Shown: positions 30,268-39,900, counted from the first letter of the stretch. The stretch is 64,000 nt of DNA from Hyphomicrobiales bacterium (GCA_026400435.1 JAPLOZ010000041.1:1-64000), one strand, 5' to 3'. The notes: generated by a model not told the origin, from the sequence alone. Translations and numbers: made by a program.

Positions 30268-32539
30268 TTATCTTGAGCGTGAACACGAATTCCGTCTGAT
30301 CATCAATCCGTCGTGTCCATATTTTCCCGCCATGCGCTTCCACGATGGAACGGCACAGCGAAAGACCAATGCCCATGCCGCGTGTCGTCGAATTGTGAAA
30401 CGGCTCGAACAGACTTTGCTCGAGGTCCTTCGGAATACCTACTCCTGTGTCCCGGATTGAAACCTCGACCCGACCCTCAACAGGCCGCCTCGTTGCAATT
30501 GTCAGGATGCGTTCGTCGCTATCCTGCATCGCGGTCAAGCCGTTGCGGACAAGATTGAGGATGACTTGGCCAACCTGCACCGGATCGGCAAGAATGGGCG
30601 GCATATTGCCGTCAAATTCGAACACCAGTTGGCATTGTTCGTCGCTGGTCGCCATGAGCGCCAGGTCCACGCCCTGCCTAATCACGGCGTGAAGGTCAGC
30701 GCGTTCAAGCGATATCTCGCCCTGGCCAATAAAGTTGCGTAGCCGCCGCACCAGATCGGCTGCCCGCGAGGATTCAGTGACCGCGCTCTCCATCAGCTTG
30801 TCGACGTGCTCGGGAATTTTCAGGCCGAAGTTCCTGAGCTCCTGCCGGCAGGCGTTGACGTAGTTGGTGACTGCGGAAAGCGGTTGATTGAGTTCGTGGG
30901 CGAGTGCCGATGCGAGTTCGCCCAGGGAGCGGTCGCGCGCCGCGTCGAGCAATACCAGTCTCAGGCGCGCCTCCTCCGCTTCCGCCTCCATCTGCGCAGC
31001 GACGGCGCCGCGCTCGCGATCGAGACTGTTCATGGCGAACAGTGCGCGTCGGGTGATGCGCAGGATTTCGTGATCGGTCTCACCAAAAGGCTTGCTGCGA
31101 CCACGCCGCTCCTCGCTCCACAGGGCGAAGGAACCCCGCGGCGAAAGGCGCACAGAGCCGTCCTTGAGATGGCGCGCGATCTTGTCGGGCTTGCCTGCCC
31201 AGCGAATGGTCTGCTCGTAGGATTCACGAAACAAGATCAGCCAATCCTGTCCGTCGTCGGAGAGCTCCATCATGGCCGCGCCGGAAATGTCGCTGGCTGC
31301 CCCTGCTGCGGTGCCGTCGGGGCCGCTCAACTGATCGTCGGTGGCGATGCCCTCGATCAGCCGCTCCCTGAGCATTTGGCAATTCTCCTTGGAGGCGGCC
31401 GTCACACCGACCTGAAACAGCCGATTGTTCAGCATGACGGCTATCCCATTTGCGCTGCACTGCTCCATGAGGTCGGCTGCGTGATCGCGGATCACATCGG
31501 CAAGCGGCTTGCCCATCCGCGCCTCGCGCTCGACGGCAAACGCGGTCTTTTCGGCACGGATGCTGTGGCGAAGTTTTATGGTGTTCTCGAGGCTCTGGAG
31601 CAGCGCCGAGATGGTGCCGCCGACCAACTCGCAGAATCTGAGCTTGCTCCACGACAGATGCAGAGGCTGGTAGTGATGGCATGCCACCAGTCCCCACAAC
31701 TGGTTGTTCGCCGTGAGCGAAATCGACATGCTGGCGCCGACACCCATGTTGTTGAGATATTCAACATGCACTGGTGCAACTGCGCGCAGCTTGGAGAATG
31801 TCAGGTCAAGAGGATTTGAGAAACCGTCGTCCGCTATCGCACCGGACTGCGTCATGATGGGCACAGGTGTGGCGTTGATGTCCGGGATGAGCCGGATGAC
31901 ATTCAGCAAGAAGTGCCGTCGCGCAGGATCTGGAATGTCGGATGCCGGATAGTGCAACCCCAGGAAGCTGTCGTCGCGAACGGTGCTTTCAGCAATCACC
32001 TCGCCATGCTTGTCCTCAGCAAAGCGGTAGATCATGACGCGGTCGAAGCCGGTGACCTCGCGTATGATTTGGGCGCCCACCTTCGCGAGCTCGGTCAGGG
32101 TTGAGGGCCGGATCAGCTCGGAGATTATCCGTTGCCTGATGAGGTCCTCCTCCCACATGACCGCCAGACCGCCTTGCAGGTCCACAAATTCCAGGATTAT
32201 CCAACCGTCGTGTCTGTGAGGATAGCATTCAAGGTCGACCGTCCCACGGTCGGGATGCTGAATGCTCAAGAACCATGGTCGCAAAAGGTCAGGCATGGTC
32301 GGTTGCAGCCGGCGCGCCAGCAGCGTGCGGCAAGGCTCGTCACCAAGCAAATCCGCCAAAGGCCTGCCAAGTAGGTCCGAGCACGAACGGCCTAGCATTC
32401 CGCTGGTGTTGCTGCTGGCGAATTCGATGGTCATCGTGTGCTCGTCGACGGCGATGAGCACGCCGATCGGCTGAATTGCACCGATCCTGTGAATTGGCTC
32501 GGTATCGCAGGATGTCAGGTCGACCGGACGTTTCAGCAA
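30248..32539 (-). CDS. bphP: bacteriophytochrome histidine kinase
   Basis: 763-aa red/far-red light sensor kinase that should bind biliverdin. Domain order: PAS (about 15-120) with the chromophore-type cysteine at residue 11 in SCDTEPIH; GAF (about 140-305) with YPASDIP and WGLVACHHYQP; PHY (about 325-500) with the tongue motif SPRGSFALW; HisKA with the phosphoacceptor histidine around residue 540 (SALAHELNQPLS), and an ATPase domain with NLVRNGLTAM, DTGVGIP and GMGIGLSL. One oddity is IQPIG where most phytochromes have IQPHG. The start is a TTG at 32539 that overlaps the bphO stop. In operon with bphO (biliverdin synthesis) upstream and a response regulator downstream. Confidence 0.93.
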   Translation of the reverse strand: MLKRPVDLTSCDTEPIHRIGAIQPIGVLIAVDEHTMTIEFASSNTSGMLGRSCSDLLGRPLADLLGDEPCRTLLARRLQPTMPDLLRPWFLSIQHPDRGTVDLECYPHRHDGWIILEFVDLQGGLAVMWEEDLIRQRIISELIRPSTLTELAKVGAQIIREVTGFDRVMIYRFAEDKHGEVIAESTVRDDSFLGLHYPASDIPDPARRHFLLNVIRLIPDINATPVPIMTQSGAIADDGFSNPLDLTFSKLRAVAPVHVEYLNNMGVGASMSISLTANNQLWGLVACHHYQPLHLSWSKLRFCELVGGTISALLQSLENTIKLRHSIRAEKTAFAVEREARMGKPLADVIRDHAADLMEQCSANGIAVMLNNRLFQVGVTAASKENCQMLRERLIEGIATDDQLSGPDGTAAGAASDISGAAMMELSDDGQDWLILFRESYEQTIRWAGKPDKIARHLKDGSVRLSPRGSFALWSEERRGRSKPFGETDHEILRITRRALFAMNSLDRERGAVAAQMEAEAEEARLRLVLLDAARDRSLGELASALAHELNQPLSAVTNYVNACRQELRNFGLKIPEHVDKLMESAVTESSRAADLVRRLRNFIGQGEISLERADLHAVIRQGVDLALMATSDEQCQLVFEFDGNMPPILADPVQVGQVILNLVRNGLTAMQDSDERILTIATRRPVEGRVEVSIRDTGVGIPKDLEQSLFEPFHNSTTRGMGIGLSLCRSIVEAHGGKIWTRRIDDQTEFVFTLKINESGDA

Positions 32540-33207
32540 CGTTCCAGGCTCCCGACCGGCATGCCGTCGATGGGCAAGGTGTCCTGGCGTTCTATCATCC
32601 AGCTTGCGAATGCCTTGAACGCGACCTTTGCTCCATCGATCAGTTCCTGCCGGTTGTCATCGGTCGTTGCAAGTGCTTCCAGCACGGCGCAAGTCGCAGC
32701 CCAGCGTTTGGCCCCGACATCGCGGCACCATTGCCAATAGCCGTTGCCCTTTGCGCCGGTCCTGGTCAGCAAAGTCTCGGCCGCACGGCAGAGCAATGCG
32801 CCGCCGAGCAACGATCCTTCGAGCACATAAAGCATGCCGCCAAGCGCAGCAGCGGACCCAATCTGCTGCAAACTGCCGTTCAACGGCACGAATGGTGCAA
32901 AGGGGGCAGTCGTGCCTAGGTCAATGAGGTCCGCCTTTAGAATCTCCGCGCGCGGTCGGTAAACAAAACCAAGTCGAGACAGAGAATGAAGGCGACATGC
33001 TTCGTCCAGCGTAGCGTCGTGCTTGTCATAGAATCCGTACATCTGAAGCATGAGCTGTTGATATGAGGCAATATCCAGCGTGCCGCCTGTCAGCGAGGAA
33101 AAGGCAGGATGTTGGTCAAGAGCTGCGTGCTCCGCCTGCGTCGCGGCGCGAAGACCAAACCGGAAGGCTTCGCGTCTCGATCGCTGGCCAATGTCGGCTG
33201 CTGCCAT
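32533..33207 (-). CDS. bphO: heme oxygenase (biliverdin-forming)
   Basis: Cleaves heme to biliverdin, the chromophore of the neighbouring bacteriophytochrome. The proximal heme ligand is probably H27 in QAEHAALD, and the distal-helix signature is GGMLYVLEGSLLGGALL. About 224 aa. I chose the ATG at 33207, preceded by AGGAG at a good distance; a GTG 12 bp upstream is possible. First gene of bphO-bphP-response regulator, divergent from ppsR with a perfect PpsR-type palindrome between them. Confidence 0.92.
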   Translation of the reverse strand: MAAADIGQRSRREAFRFGLRAATQAEHAALDQHPAFSSLTGGTLDIASYQQLMLQMYGFYDKHDATLDEACRLHSLSRLGFVYRPRAEILKADLIDLGTTAPFAPFVPLNGSLQQIGSAAALGGMLYVLEGSLLGGALLCRAAETLLTRTGAKGNGYWQWCRDVGAKRWAATCAVLEALATTDDNRQELIDGAKVAFKAFASWMIERQDTLPIDGMPVGSLERC

Positions 33208-33271
33208 TGTTCTCCTCACTCCAGTCGGCGCAACACGCCAGGCTCGTGGCCTGTTCCCGCGACGCTCTCAC

Positions 33272-33289
33272 TGTAACGCCATTGTTACA
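33272..33289. promoter_or_regulatory. PpsR/CrtJ-type operator (single, perfect palindrome)
   Basis: TGTAACGCCATTGTTACA matches TGT-N12-ACA and is a perfect 6+6 inverted repeat (7+7 with one more base each side). It sits between bphO (minus) and ppsR (plus), 65 bp from the bphO start and 156 bp from ppsR. It suggests that PpsR controls its own gene and/or the phytochrome operon. No second box at the 26-bp offset seen elsewhere. Confidence 0.7.
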
Positions 33290-33444
33290 GTTGCGGCAAC
33301 GCGACACTGGACAAAAGCGCAAGGAACATACAAAACGAGCGAAATGACCATCGATTTACGCATGCGATTGCAGGGCATGCGGGTTCTCTCTCTTCAAGGC
33401 TGCGTTGGGTGGCGTCTTGCGGAGCTAACCCCCGGACCTTTGTT

Positions 33445-34848
33445 ATGACGGCAGATTTCAAGTACCCCGAGCGGTATCTGGCGCAGGCAAATGCGCGGGA
33501 TATCGTGGAGTTGATCGCGGCCACAGCCGATCTTGCCCTTGTCGTCAACAGTGACAACGTCATCAAGGATGTCTCGCATAATCTCGATGCGGCTTCGGGC
33601 GCCGACATTCCAGCCTGGCTGGGCATGCCGATCGAGCGTGTGGTGCGCGTGGACAGCCGACCCATGCTCAGGAAAGCCTTCAACGTCGCCCGCAGCGGCG
33701 CCCGAGGCGCTCGTTTCGACGTCAACCATTTGATCGGCGGCAAGACCGAACTGCCCGTTCAATATTCCGCGCTTGGCATCGGTGGCGACGGAAGCATTAT
33801 TCTCATGGGCCGTGATTTGAGGCTTGTAAGCGAGTTGCAGTCCAGACTGCTGGCCAACCGGCAAACGCAGGAAGAGGACGCAAGGAGCAAGAAACAGGCC
33901 GAGGCGCACTACCGGCTTCTGTTCACAACCGCGGCCGATGCGATCGTCATCATCGACGCAGCGACAGGCAAGGTGCGTGAAGCAAATCCTCGCGCGATCT
34001 CGCTTCTGGGTTCGTCAAGCGCCGGCATTGCCGGCAAGAAGTTTTCGACGCTTTTCGACAAGGCCGCGCAGGTTGAGGTTCAGTCGGTCATTTCGGGTGT
34101 CGTTGCGTCTGGCAGTCCAGCCAATCGACGGGTCGATCTTGTCAATTCCAACTCAGTGACGCTGTCGGTGGAACTGTTCCGGGCCGGCGACCTGAAACTT
34201 GTGCTTGTTCGAATTTCTGCGCCTTCGGACGCAATGGACCTCATCCCGTCCGCGGAAAGCGGTATCGCGACCCTGGTACGGAATGCGGCGGAGGCTGTGG
34301 TTCTGACCGACGAAGATGGCTCCGTGGCATGGGCCAACGAGTCGTTCCTGACGCTTGCCGAAATTCCTCTCGCGGCCCAGGCAGTAGGCCGGTCGCTCGA
34401 CGATTTCTTTGTCTGGAGCGGTGTCGAGAAGGACATGCTGCTGAAGAACATCCGACGCCACGGCCGAGTGTCAGCTTTTTCGGCGACTGTCAGAGGCGCC
34501 AACGGGCAGGCAACTTCCGTTGACCTGTCTGCGGTGGCGATGCCCGACGGTACAACGCCCGGATATGGGTTCGTCATGCGCGCATTGTCTGGCGACAGCG
34601 TTCGCCAGCGTCGCGGCAACAGCGATCTGACACGCACGGCCGAGCATCTGGTCGAGATGATCGGACGCGCTCCGATGAAGGAGCTGGTGCGCGACACCAC
34701 GGATGTCATCGAGCGCATGTGCATCGAAGCGGCGCTCAAGCTGACCGGGAACAACAGGGCATCCGCCGCGCGCGTGCTCGGCCTCAGCCGTCAGGCGCTT
34801 TACCTCAAGATGAACCGTTTCGGGCTGGCCGACGGGGAGCCGCTCTAG
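33445..34848 (+). CDS. ppsR: photosynthesis transcriptional regulator PpsR/CrtJ
   Basis: 467-aa regulator that in other purple bacteria represses bch, crt and puc/puf genes aerobically by binding TGT-N12-ACA. N-terminal PAS-like domain (about 20-125), a linker helix with LVSELQSRLLANRQTQEEDAR, then PAS1 (about 155-265) and PAS2 (about 275-385), and a Fis-type helix-turn-helix at the C-terminus (LTGNNRASAARVLGLSRQALYLKM). The only cysteine is at about residue 426 just before the HTH; the second cysteine known from the Rhodobacter proteins is absent. Start chosen at the ATG 33445. Convergent with bciB (stops overlap). Confidence 0.93.
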   Translation: MTADFKYPERYLAQANARDIVELIAATADLALVVNSDNVIKDVSHNLDAASGADIPAWLGMPIERVVRVDSRPMLRKAFNVARSGARGARFDVNHLIGGKTELPVQYSALGIGGDGSIILMGRDLRLVSELQSRLLANRQTQEEDARSKKQAEAHYRLLFTTAADAIVIIDAATGKVREANPRAISLLGSSSAGIAGKKFSTLFDKAAQVEVQSVISGVVASGSPANRRVDLVNSNSVTLSVELFRAGDLKLVLVRISAPSDAMDLIPSAESGIATLVRNAAEAVVLTDEDGSVAWANESFLTLAEIPLAAQAVGRSLDDFFVWSGVEKDMLLKNIRRHGRVSAFSATVRGANGQATSVDLSAVAMPDGTTPGYGFVMRALSGDSVRQRRGNSDLTRTAEHLVEMIGRAPMKELVRDTTDVIERMCIEAALKLTGNNRASAARVLGLSRQALYLKMNRFGLADGEPL

Positions 34849-36074
34849 CGCCGTTCGTCCTCGCCCCGCTCAAGTCCGTACGGTCGTACAAGCTCCCAGA
34901 CGTGGTCCGGCACCATGTTGCGCAATCTGCGCGGGTGCTCCCTGCGCAGATGCAGCACAGTTTCCACGGCTTTCATCTCGACCCGGGCGCGAGCGAATTC
35001 CAACCCCCGTGGTCCAACGCGCGGCATCAGCCATCCAAAGATCGGTCGGAGCCAATCAGGCATCGAGCGAAGCGGCAGGCCACCCGCGGCGCGCTCGACA
35101 TTGGCCATGAAACTCTTGACCGGGCCCGCGCGCTTGCCGGCGCTGCCGGGCTCCGAGATACGGATTTCGTTGCCTAACAACCCCAGCAGTTCCTCACCGC
35201 GCTCGTTGCGCACCAGCAGCCACTGCTCGCCCTGTCCGCCCATGTAGCCGACCGTTATGTCTGCAAGGACGTTGGTGTAGTCGACGCAGGTGCGACAGGT
35301 CAGCGGAAAGAAATCGCGAGGCAGTTTCGAGATCGGCAGCTTGAGAAACGGGATGATGCGGGTGCGGTCGTCGCTGAAGCGCAGTTCCACGCGATAGTCG
35401 GCTCGGAATTCGAGATAGGTGATCGTGTCGGGGTCGTCGTCGAGCAACTTTAGAAAATCGTGAAAGCGTTCCGTCGTGGTGTTGTCGGAACAAGGCGTGC
35501 CGATGACGTAGAGCCGCTCGAAATTGTACTCGCGCTCCAGCGCCCGAAGCGCGTGAACCTGGCATGGGATGCCGATCACGGCGAGGCGCTTGAAGCCGCG
35601 ATCGCGCGCGGGCTCAAGCAAGGCCAGGAGCGGCGCATAGCCCATCCGCATGCCGCGACAGGCAGCCATGCCTTCGGCTTTGGTTACCAGAACGGGCACC
35701 GGCCGCCATTTGTCGGCAGCATCCGGCGCCATCGTGAGCACTGCGTCGACGGCGCCGGTCTCAAGCAGGCGCTCGGCGATTCGGGTCGTGATACCCGTCC
35801 ATTGGGCGCCAGCGATCGCAGGTGTCAGCGACGCCCGGACCATCCTGCGAAAGGGGCCGAAATGCATTTCGTCGGCGCGTTGCGGATCGCGGGTGCGGCC
35901 ATGGACGCGCCTTTCGAGGGCATTGTAGTCCGGGCGTATAAACTGGCAGGCGCGGCCGCAGGCCTTTGGGTCGGATGTCCGGGATATGCCGCAATCCGTG
36001 CACAGGTCGCGCGCAACAGCAGACGCGAGAGGCGGTCTAATAATCGGTGCAACATGATTTGCAGGCTCTTCCAC
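34845..36074 (-). CDS. bciB: 3,8-divinyl (proto)chlorophyllide 8-vinyl reductase, F420-hydrogenase-beta-like
   Basis: Ferredoxin-dependent, iron-sulfur flavoprotein that reduces the 8-vinyl group during bacteriochlorophyll synthesis. The protein has the FrhB/FdhB-family layout: an N-terminal cysteine set LCTDCGISR with further Cys (KACGRACQF), GIPCQVHALRALE, GTPCSDNTT and the cluster segment FPLTCRTCVDYTN. Placement inside the PGC supports BciB rather than an F420 enzyme. Start uncertain: I use GTG 36074 (409 aa); a GTG at 36116 would put a PpsR box inside the coding region. Convergent with ppsR. Confidence 0.85.
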   Translation of the reverse strand: MEEPANHVAPIIRPPLASAVARDLCTDCGISRTSDPKACGRACQFIRPDYNALERRVHGRTRDPQRADEMHFGPFRRMVRASLTPAIAGAQWTGITTRIAERLLETGAVDAVLTMAPDAADKWRPVPVLVTKAEGMAACRGMRMGYAPLLALLEPARDRGFKRLAVIGIPCQVHALRALEREYNFERLYVIGTPCSDNTTTERFHDFLKLLDDDPDTITYLEFRADYRVELRFSDDRTRIIPFLKLPISKLPRDFFPLTCRTCVDYTNVLADITVGYMGGQGEQWLLVRNERGEELLGLLGNEIRISEPGSAGKRAGPVKSFMANVERAAGGLPLRSMPDWLRPIFGWLMPRVGPRGLEFARARVEMKAVETVLHLRREHPRRLRNMVPDHVWELVRPYGLERGEDERR

Positions 36075-36097
36075 GTTGGCATGGCCTCGTTGCCGAT

Positions 36098-36141
36098 TGT
36101 CAAATAAAGTATACACTGTAGACTGTCATTTGAGATCGGCA
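36098..36141. promoter_or_regulatory. tandem PpsR-type boxes upstream of bciB
   Basis: Box 1 TGTCAAATAAAGTATACA (36098-36115, full TGT-N12-ACA match) and box 2 TGTCATTTGAGATCGGCA (36124-36141, TGT-N12-GCA, 5 of 6). The gap is 8 bp and the centres are 26 bp apart, as at bchC and crtD/crtE. Box 1 lies 24 bp upstream of the GTG I chose for bciB. Confidence 0.6.
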
Positions 36142-36513
36142 ATCTGAATCAAGGTCCAGAGGCTCTGCTGTGTGACGGTAGCTCTTTATGGGCCACCTAC
36201 CCGGCTTGCGGGCTGCCCTCGCCACGATCAGCGGAAGCAAGTTTTGCGTTCAAGCCCGGCTGGTGTTTTGAACCGCGTTGTTCTTCGTGACCATGGTCGC
36301 GTAGCGATCGTTATCGGGCTGATCCTGGTGCGGATCCATCGGCAGGCGTGGCACCAATTCGTAGGGCGGGCGACGACGGAATTCCGGTTGCATCGGCCAT
36401 CGCAGCCACCTTTCCGGCGCCGGGATCGTGACACGTCGTGGAATGTTACTATCTATGAAGCGTGACTCAAGCCTCGCACTATGGCGCTTGAATGTGCATC
36501 AGGAGCAAAGCCC
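36142..36513. other. long gap between bciB and tspO
   Basis: About 370 bp with no convincing gene on either strand; short frames present do not resemble proteins. It should contain the tspO promoter. I found no further TGT-N12-ACA match in it. Confidence 0.5.
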
Positions 36514-36975
36514 GTGTCCTTCGATTGGTCTCTCGCAGCGTTTGTCGCTCTGGTATTCGCCGCAGCATCCAGCGGTGCATTCTTTCGGCCCGGTGAATGG
36601 TACCGCGCGTTGCGCAAGCCAAGCTGGACCCCGCCGAACTGGCTATTCGGCCCGGTCTGGTCGGTGCTTTACATCATGATTGCTGTTGCCGGCTGGCTGG
36701 TGTGGAACGCCGAGCCCGGTAGCGCCGCAATGTGGTTCTGGGGCCTTCAAATTGCTGTCAACATGGCCTGGTCGGGAATATTCTTTGGTATGAGGCGCAT
36801 GGATATCGCGTTCTTCGATATCGCGCTTCTGTGGCTGTTGGTGGCTGGCTTTATCGTCACGGCGGCTGCGGTTTCCTCGATAGCGGCCTGGCTGTTCGTG
36901 CCGTATCTGATTTGGGTCACGATCGCCGGAGCGCTCAACTGGACCGTCTGGCGCTTGAACCCCGCCGCCCGCTAG
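36514..36975 (+). CDS. tspO: tryptophan-rich sensory protein TspO/MBR family
   Basis: 153-aa membrane protein with five predicted helices, homologous to mitochondrial benzodiazepine receptor. Binds porphyrins and in Rhodobacter down-regulates photosynthesis genes in response to oxygen. Signature: KPSWTPPNWLFGPVWSVLYIMI, then W-rich helices and VPYLIWVTIAGALNW. The start is taken as the GTG at 36514, preceded by AGGAGC; MSFDWSLAAF then aligns with the known N-terminus of Rhodobacter TspO. An upstream ATG at 36481 is in frame. Convergent with hemC. Confidence 0.92.
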   Translation: MSFDWSLAAFVALVFAAASSGAFFRPGEWYRALRKPSWTPPNWLFGPVWSVLYIMIAVAGWLVWNAEPGSAAMWFWGLQIAVNMAWSGIFFGMRRMDIAFFDIALLWLLVAGFIVTAAAVSSIAAWLFVPYLIWVTIAGALNWTVWRLNPAAR

Positions 36976-36988
36976 CCCGAAAGTAAGG

Positions 36989-37951
36989 CTATGCGCTCAA
37001 GGGGTGGCTGAACCTGGGGTGCTCGCTCCAGGTGGCAAAGAACCCGGCCGAAGCCTTGCCCTTCAGTTGAGCGCCGGCGTCATGCCCTATGGCAACAGCG
37101 TCCGCTGCCGGCCCGTCGGCTTCTATCTCGTATGTGTGTCGGCCGTCAGGCGTCAGGATCATTCCGCCGAAACGAAGTCCGGTGCCCTCAATGCGCGCAT
37201 AACCGGCGATCGGAGTGCGGCAGGATCCATCGAGCGCCGCCAGGAAAGCGCGTTCACACGCAAGGGCCTGGCCGGTGGAGTGATGATGGATCGCCGCAAG
37301 CAGATGGTTGGTGCGCTCATCGCCAATCCGGCTTTCGATGCAGATTGCGCCTTGCCCGGGAGCGGGCGGAAACTGGTCGAGCGGCATGACGTCGGTTGCC
37401 GCGTGTTCCAGGGACAGGCGCTTGAGACCGGCCAGCGCTAGCATCGTGCCATCGGCTACGCCTTCGGCCATTTTGCGCAGCCGGGTCTGCACGTTGCCCC
37501 GAAAGGTAACGACCGAGAGGTCGGGGCGTAGCCGGCGTATCAGCGCCTGACGCCTGAGCGATGACGACCCGATCGTCGCGCCTCTGGGCATTGTCGCAAT
37601 TGTCTGCGCCGTGCGGCCTACAAACGCATCGCGCGGGTCTTCGCGTGGCAGGAAAGCTGAAAGTTCCAAGCCGTAGGGGAGGGCCGTCGGCATGTCCTTG
37701 GAAGAATGGACTGCGATATCGATGCGGCCGTCGAGCAGGGCCTCCTCGATCTCCTTGGTGAAAAGTCCTTTACCGCCGGCCTCGGAAAGTGGTCGGTCCT
37801 GAATGCGGTCGCCCATCACCGAGATGATGCGGATGGCGACGGCATCTTCGGGCAGCCGATGCGCGGCCATCAGCCGGGCGCGCGTCTCGTGCGCCTGAGC
37901 AAGCGCCAGAGGACTGCCGCGAGTTCCGATCTTGAGCTTGCCCAGCGACAT
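36989..37951 (-). CDS. hemC: hydroxymethylbilane synthase (porphobilinogen deaminase)
   Basis: Condenses four porphobilinogen molecules to hydroxymethylbilane. [14 protein letters not shown] at the N-terminus, [12 protein letters not shown] and HSSKDMPT with the catalytic lysine, and [11 protein letters not shown] with the dipyrromethane-cofactor cysteine around residue 245. 320 aa, full length. It lies 11 bp after dxs and is probably cotranscribed with it. Given the PGC context this may be a second copy beside a housekeeping hemC elsewhere (inferred). Confidence 0.95.
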   Translation of the reverse strand: MSLGKLKIGTRGSPLALAQAHETRARLMAAHRLPEDAVAIRIISVMGDRIQDRPLSEAGGKGLFTKEIEEALLDGRIDIAVHSSKDMPTALPYGLELSAFLPREDPRDAFVGRTAQTIATMPRGATIGSSSLRRQALIRRLRPDLSVVTFRGNVQTRLRKMAEGVADGTMLALAGLKRLSLEHAATDVMPLDQFPPAPGQGAICIESRIGDERTNHLLAAIHHHSTGQALACERAFLAALDGSCRTPIAGYARIEGTGLRFGGMILTPDGRHTYEIEADGPAADAVAIGHDAGAQLKGKASAGFFATWSEHPRFSHPLSA

Positions 37952-37962
37952 CCAGGGTCAGC

Positions 37963-39900
37963 TCACGCGATTGCCGCGGTGGTGATTTCGCGCGCAGACG
38001 AACCGTCGGCCACTACCCCCAGCGCTGCGAGCGCGGTTGCTGCGATGTGCTGCGCATCCAGGCCGGCCTGGGTGTACATGGCGCGCGGCGTATCCTGATC
38101 CAGGAAGACGTCCGGCAGCGTCATGGTGCGGATACGCAGGCCTCGGTCCAGCGTGCCCGAACTGGCGAGGAAGTGCAGCACGTGGGCACCAAAGCCTCCG
38201 GCAGCGCCTTCCTCTATTGTGATGACGACCTGATGATGACGGGCAAGTTGCAGGATCAGTTCATGATCGAGCGGCTTGGAAAAGCGTGCGTCTGCGACGG
38301 TCGTCGAAAGTCCCTTTGCCTCCAACATCGTCGCTGCCTTCAAGCATTCGCCGAGGCGTCCGCCGAACGAAAGCATCGCGATCTTGGAACCTTCGCGCAG
38401 AACGCGACCCCTGCCGATCTCGAACGGAACCCCGCGTTCAGGCATCGCGATACCTTGACCCTCGCCTCGCGGATAGCGGAACGCCGAAGGCCCGTCGTCA
38501 ATCGCGGCTGCTGTCGCCACCATGTGGAAGAGATCGGCCTCGTCGGCAGCGGCCATCACCACAAAACCCGGCAAGTTGGTGAGATAGGCTACATCGAACG
38601 CGCCGGCATGCGTGGCTCCGTCGTCGCCGACGAGGCCCGCGCGATCGATAGCGAACCGGACGGGCAATTTCTGAAGCGCGACGTCATGGACGATCTGATC
38701 GTAGCCGCGCTGAAGGAAGGTGGAATAGATCGCGCAGAAAGGACGCATACCAGCGGCGGCAAGACCTGCCGCGAACGTGACGCCATGCTGCTCGGCTATC
38801 CCGACATCGAAGAACCTGTCGGGATAGCGCTTCTGAAACTTGTCCAACCCGGTTCCCGACGCCATCGCTGCCGTTATCGCCACGATGCGCTTGTCGGCTT
38901 CGGCTTCGCGCAGAAGGCTGTCTGCGAAAACAGCCGTGAATGTGGGCGCCTTCGGCACCGCCTTCTGTTGCTGTCCGGTCAATACGTCAAACCGGGCAAC
39001 GCCATGGTATTTGTCAGCAGCGTTCTCGGCAGGCGCGTAGCCCTTGCCCTTTTCAGTCAGGGCATGGATGAGCACCGGTCCATCCGCGCGATCACGGACG
39101 GTGGCGAGCACACGCATCAAATTCGACAGATCGTGGCCGTCAACGGGTCCGACATATGAGAACCCGAGGTCCTCGAACAACGAGCCGCCGATGAACATGT
39201 CCTTGACGAGACCGCGAGCTCGTTGAGCACCTTCGCGCAATGGCGGCGGCAGAAGCGAGACTGCAGTCTTGGCCAGTGCCTTGAAGTCCTGAAACGGCCG
39301 TTCAGTATAGAGCTTCACCAGATGCCTCGACATGGCACCGACGGGCGGGGAGATCGACATATCGTTGTCGTTGAGGATAACGATCAGCCGCTTGCCGAGG
39401 TGCCCGGCGTTGTTCATGGCCTCGTAGGCCATGCCGGCCGACATGGCGCCGTCACCGATGACACAGATGACGTCGCCCTTATCACCCTTCAGGTCGCGCG
39501 CGACAGCAAAGCCCAGCCCAGCTGAGATCGAAGTCGAAGAATGGGCCGCGCCGAACGGGTCGTATTCGCTCTCCGAGCGCTTGGTGAAGCCCGACAGTCC
39601 ACCGCCCTGGCGCAACGTGCGCATCCGATTGCGCCGGCCGGTCAGGATCTTGTGCGGATAGCTCTGGTGCCCGACGTCAAAGATGAGCGTGTCACGCGGC
39701 GTGTCGAACGTTGCGTGGATTGCGACAGTGAGTTCGACGACACCGAGGCTTGCGCCAAGGTGGCCGCCTGTCGTGGATACAGCCGAGATGGTCTCCTCGC
39801 GCAGTTCGTCCGACAGCCTGGTCAGGTCGGCTATCGACAATCTCTTCATGTCAGAAGGAGAGGATATCCCGTCGAGAATCTTGCGGCTTGAAGGTTTCAT
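37963..39900 (-). CDS. dxs: 1-deoxy-D-xylulose-5-phosphate synthase
   Basis: TPP-dependent first enzyme of the MEP pathway; supplies IPP for carotenoids and the bacteriochlorophyll side chain. Thiamine-binding [18 protein letters not shown] around residue 150, [16 protein letters not shown] near the N-terminus, and the transketolase pyrimidine domain [18 protein letters not shown]. 645 aa, full length. Its promoter region carries a perfect PpsR box plus a weaker partner, so it is probably co-regulated with pigment genes. Followed by hemC. Confidence 0.96.
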   Translation of the reverse strand: MKPSSRKILDGISSPSDMKRLSIADLTRLSDELREETISAVSTTGGHLGASLGVVELTVAIHATFDTPRDTLIFDVGHQSYPHKILTGRRNRMRTLRQGGGLSGFTKRSESEYDPFGAAHSSTSISAGLGFAVARDLKGDKGDVICVIGDGAMSAGMAYEAMNNAGHLGKRLIVILNDNDMSISPPVGAMSRHLVKLYTERPFQDFKALAKTAVSLLPPPLREGAQRARGLVKDMFIGGSLFEDLGFSYVGPVDGHDLSNLMRVLATVRDRADGPVLIHALTEKGKGYAPAENAADKYHGVARFDVLTGQQQKAVPKAPTFTAVFADSLLREAEADKRIVAITAAMASGTGLDKFQKRYPDRFFDVGIAEQHGVTFAAGLAAAGMRPFCAIYSTFLQRGYDQIVHDVALQKLPVRFAIDRAGLVGDDGATHAGAFDVAYLTNLPGFVVMAAADEADLFHMVATAAAIDDGPSAFRYPRGEGQGIAMPERGVPFEIGRGRVLREGSKIAMLSFGGRLGECLKAATMLEAKGLSTTVADARFSKPLDHELILQLARHHQVVITIEEGAAGGFGAHVLHFLASSGTLDRGLRIRTMTLPDVFLDQDTPRAMYTQAGLDAQHIAATALAALGVVADGSSAREITTAAIA

